Assembly (NCBI RefSeq): GCF_050908995.1
Contig: NC_135124.1
Location: 7,130,001-7,194,000 of the forward strand
From: Andrena cerasifolii
Lineage: Eukaryota > Arthropoda > Insecta > Hymenoptera > Andrenidae
Direction of reading: 5' to 3'
Length of the DNA: 64,000 nt
Shown here piece by piece: positions 63,100 to 64,000 of the stretch. Numbering within the stretch: the first letter of the stretch is position 1; each line of letters starts with the position of its first letter. The notes under the pieces were generated by a model. It did not search any database, was not told the origin of the DNA, and worked only from the letters and a program-made list of their open reading frames with translations. The translations under genes and the position numbers were made by a program.

Positions 63100-63780
63100 A
63101 TGGCAGATACCGAGAGAGCTTTAAACAATAATCGGGTGGTCCTGGTGTTGGCGGAAAGTATTGTGGGTTATCTAAAACACAAGAAGGAAAAGAGATTCTT
63201 AAGGGGGTACTCTAGTGTAACTGCCTGTTTTTCAACGCCATCTTCGGGAATTTATTTAACAAAAACTATAAGTTCGTGCTATCTGGCGTTTTGCCTGCAT
63301 ATTAAGGTATGTTTGAAGTAATACTCAGAATTTTTTTAACTTTTTTATGCCCCCGCTAATTGCCGCTGTAACGCTGGAAACACTACTTCGATTGAAGTGG
63401 GAAGTCCTACCTCGCCCAGCCTGTAGTCCAGACACCGCTCCTCCCGATTACCACTCGTTTAGGTCGATACAGCGTATACTACCCGGTATGCGCTTCACCA
63501 ATGTGGAAGAGGTTCAATATTAGATTCAAGACTTTTCAGCCTCAGAAGACGAGTCCTTTCTCGAGGACTTTGAGTTGGGGGATTCAAATTTTACCAGAAA
63601 AGTGGCAAATGGTCACAGATAGCCATTTGGAAAACACTTTGATTAAACAAAGATTATACCTAATTGCTACCATTGTCTATGGATCACGCAGAGAAAAGTA
63701 TTCGCTATTTCATTTAGCCGATGCTGTATGAAAGAAATTTGCAGTTTCTTTGATCAACGAACCAGAGGAAATATCATTAA
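63100..63780 (+). pseudogene. possible PIF/Harbinger-type transposase relic
   Basis: An ATG at 63100 opens MADTERALNNNRVV, then LVLAESIVGYLKHKKEKR. This is a hydrophobic helix followed by a run of basic residues, as at the N-terminus of many insect PIF/Harbinger transposases. The similarity stops near 63195, where TTAAGGGGGTACTC begins. About 330 bases later a second frame (63501-63731) carries PEKWQMVTDSHLENTLIKQR, then LYLIATIVYGSRREKYSLFH, which fits the D-T-x-(L/M)-R-x-x-I...RL...L...G.S..SL...F pattern preceding the catalytic domain. A TGA follows. No DDE residues can be located. The assignment rests on remembered family patterns and is tentative. Confidence 0.4.
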
Positions 63781-64000
63781 CCTGAAATGTGTTCTACAAC
63801 AACGATATTGGGTGTTGGACCATAATCGGATTTGAATTTTTCTTTTGATTTAAAATCAGTTTCTATCAAGGGTTTCTCTATTTAAAATCTTAGTTCGAAG
63901 AGTACTTTCAGAAAATGCTTGAATAGAAAGGATAAATATTGTTATTAACTAAGGAAGTATTTTGCGTGTTAAAGCACGCTAGGAATGCCGAGGAAGCATC
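63781..64000. other. window edge, no feature seen
   Basis: AT-rich sequence with no open frame of note. If the Harbinger-like relic is real, its catalytic part would be expected here or beyond the edge; I do not see it. Confidence 0.4.

Overview
The window reads as nuclear DNA from an insect, most likely a hymenopteran such as a bee or a relative. The background is AT-rich and CpG is not depleted. GC-rich islets sit in AT-rich DNA, and the small transposon relics are of insect type: cecropia-type mariner, hAT, TTAA-target elements, a Helitron-type tail and a DUF4817-type transposase. No complete gene can be recognised with confidence. The long open frames are mostly shadows of GC-rich or pyrimidine-rich DNA. 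The region is best described as a gene desert or the inside of one or more very long introns.

Layout. 1-9.7 kb: non-coding, with a 200-bp mariner MITE (4499-4698), a perfect short palindrome (5169-5196) and a possible TA-flanked element (6214-7465). 9.7-10.0 kb: a decayed coding-like segment on the minus strand. 13.9-14.5 kb: a CpG-rich islet with a perfect CRE. 17-25 kb: a run of inverted-repeat elements (17327-17633, 21101-21452, 22221-23063, 24534-24786), a possible secreted-protein ORF (21683-22021) and a minus-strand open frame that runs into a TTAA element. 26.9-28.1 kb: three relics side by side, namely an internally deleted DUF4817-family transposase, a TA-flanked MITE and a hAT-like element with a diverged 8-bp duplication. 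29.65-30.16 kb: an element built from repeated copies of one terminal motif. 34.8-35.0 kb: a nearly perfect hairpin with 58-bp arms. 35.4-36.7 kb: the strongest GC/CpG islet, with TATA and initiator motifs at plausible spacing followed by an ORF; this is the best candidate gene start. 37.07-37.33 kb: two perfect palindromes. 41.6-42.3 kb: a TTAA-flanked fold-back element. 44.12 kb: a perfect 14-bp-arm palindrome. 49.5 kb: a 42-codon charged small ORF. 51-56.5 kb: a GT microsatellite, minisatellites, a Helitron-like tail and a long pyrimidine-rich tract. 63.1-64.0 kb: a possible PIF/Harbinger-type transposase relic, perhaps interrupted.

The recognisable parts do not form a pathway. The most informative content is the dense set of short non-autonomous transposons, several with target duplications that can still be read, plus a few coding-like islands of unknown identity. 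There is no CRISPR array, rRNA or convincing tRNA.
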